Assembly: GCA_951217055.1 (NCBI GenBank)
Contig: OX578277.1
Coordinates: 104,726,119-104,790,118 of the forward strand
Direction: 5' to 3'
Length of the DNA stretch: 64,000 nucleotides
Source: Gerris lacustris
Lineage: Eukaryota; Arthropoda; Insecta; Hemiptera; Gerridae
Position numbers and translations under genes: made by a program. Below the pieces are notes generated by a model. It ran no database searches and was not told where the DNA came from. It was given only the letters and a program-made list of their open reading frames with translations. Shown here piece after piece: positions 63,112 through 64,000 of this stretch; position 1 is the stretch's first letter, and every line of letters starts with the position of its first letter.

Positions 63112-63373
63112 TTATATTTAAAAGGGAATATAATAATTAGTGTAATTTTTCTGCCGTTAGTAGATAAAATATTGTATGTAACTATGCAGCAAAGGAAACA
63201 TTCCTGACTCGTTTAAAGATTACCTATGCTTCGGTTACACCTTAGCAGGTAATTAACATTTTCCTGCCTCGGCTTCGCCTCTGCAGTAAATTTGTTTAGT
63301 CTATCCTCGCCTTCGGCTCGGAACAAAGACTTAAAAACTTCCATTTTGCTGCCTAGTTACATAAATAACTATT
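63112..63373 (+). mobile_element. Further hairpin-tailed element fragment
   Basis: Contains GTAGATAAAATATTGTATGT and three hairpins with different arms. These are TTACC...GGTAA (63230-63252), CTGC/GCAG (63264-63286) and TCC/GGA (63304-63322). It ends ACATAAATAACTATT at 63373. The 5' limit is unclear. Confidence 0.65.
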
Positions 63374-63445
63374 ACTGTCTTCAGAACGATTAGATAGCTT
63401 CCTTGCGTTACCTTTAGTAAGCTTGGAAGCAAAATTAAATAATTG
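63374..63445 (+). repeat. Family B 3' end fragment
   Basis: TCTTCAGAACGATTAGATAG, then GCGTTACCTTTAGTAAGCTT and GGAAGCAAAAT, the double-hairpin terminus of family B. Confidence 0.65.
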
Positions 63446-63519
63446 GGAAAACAATAATTAAAGAACAACAACCTTTTTTATTATTATTACTGGTCTTATA
63501 TTACTTTGCTTTGTAAGAT

Positions 63520-63775
63520 TCATCGCACATTTCCGTTTCCCCAATTTTGAACCACTTCCAGTGATTCAATCCTCCCCAAATTTTGCACATAGATACAACT
63601 AAGGTGAAGAATTCAGAAACCAAAAACAAAACAAAATGCCGTCACATTTATTTGCTTTTTAAGTTTCATCGCACACCTATTACCCCAATTTTTAACCACT
63701 TACCGTCATTCAATCTTCCCCAAATTTTGCACATAGATACAACTAAGGTGAAGAATACAGAAACCAAAAAAAAAA
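63520..63775 (+). repeat. 144-bp tandem duplication
   Basis: Two copies sharing CCCCAAATTTTGCACATAGA and TACAACTAAGGTGAAGAAT at 144-bp spacing (TTTTGC at 63581 and 63725). The second ends in a poly-A run. Confidence 0.9.
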
Positions 63776-64000
63776 AAAAAAAAATAGACCAGTTTGGAAA
63801 AATGGCATTTTTATATTAATTATTATTATAGTAATAATCTATCTTAAACATTTTAAGATTTGTATCGAGTATTTAATACTCGATACTGTAGATAAGAATA
63901 GCTTTAAGATGTGAAAGCCAAAAGAGTAACATTAAAAAGATTAGTTATTGTTTCGGCATCATTGATATTAATTTATTTCATTCATTTAACATTTTTAATT

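Overview
This is a 64-kb stretch of an AT-rich insect nuclear genome. It contains one interrupted protein gene whose introns carry consensus splice signals, a tRNA-derived SINE, a Helitron end, many foldback elements and about 18 kb of satellite DNA. The gene is an orthologue of the insect serine-protease homologue scarface. I cannot fix the insect order from the sequence.

Layout. 1-8.3 kb is repeat-dense and intergenic: YY1/Pho-like repeat units, two foldback elements of one family (family A), a long inverted repeat, and a non-autonomous Helitron with a duplicated 5' end. 9.84-30.73 kb is a 98-bp satellite (about 187 monomers) with higher-order periods of 492, 2,452 and 6,476 bp. A 2.56-kb element (21802-24361) interrupts it in phase and holds its own arrays. 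30.7-38.1 kb is repeats and AT-rich DNA, with one GC-richer island that might be an exon. 38.1-59.3 kb is the scarface-like gene on the minus strand: nine coding exons and about 1,283 residues. Its first coding intron is 14.3 kb and packed with MITEs, minisatellites and nested transposons. 59.3-64 kb, upstream of the gene, is again repeats, including two near-perfect hairpins.

The gene. The nine exons join in phase into a secreted protein: signal peptide, Pro/Gly-rich region, clip-like Cys domain, Pro-Gly-Ser-Gln repeats, a second Cys-rich region, about 118 collagen Gly-X-Y triplets, then a trypsin-fold domain. His and Asp of the triad are present, but the catalytic Ser is Ile, so it should be a catalytically dead homologue.

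Most unusual signal. Several otherwise different repeat families carry short hairpins with a nearly constant core (TC-GSC-TNC-GSC-TC) between arms that differ in sequence but stay complementary. Many of these elements end in the same ATAAATAACTATT-like terminus. Two nested insertions, read against empty sites elsewhere in this window, show no target-site duplication. One family carries a short coding relic that faintly resembles the N-terminus of tyrosine-recombinase transposases. I infer a tyrosine-recombinase-like (Crypton-like) or other duplication-free mobile system; this is unproven.
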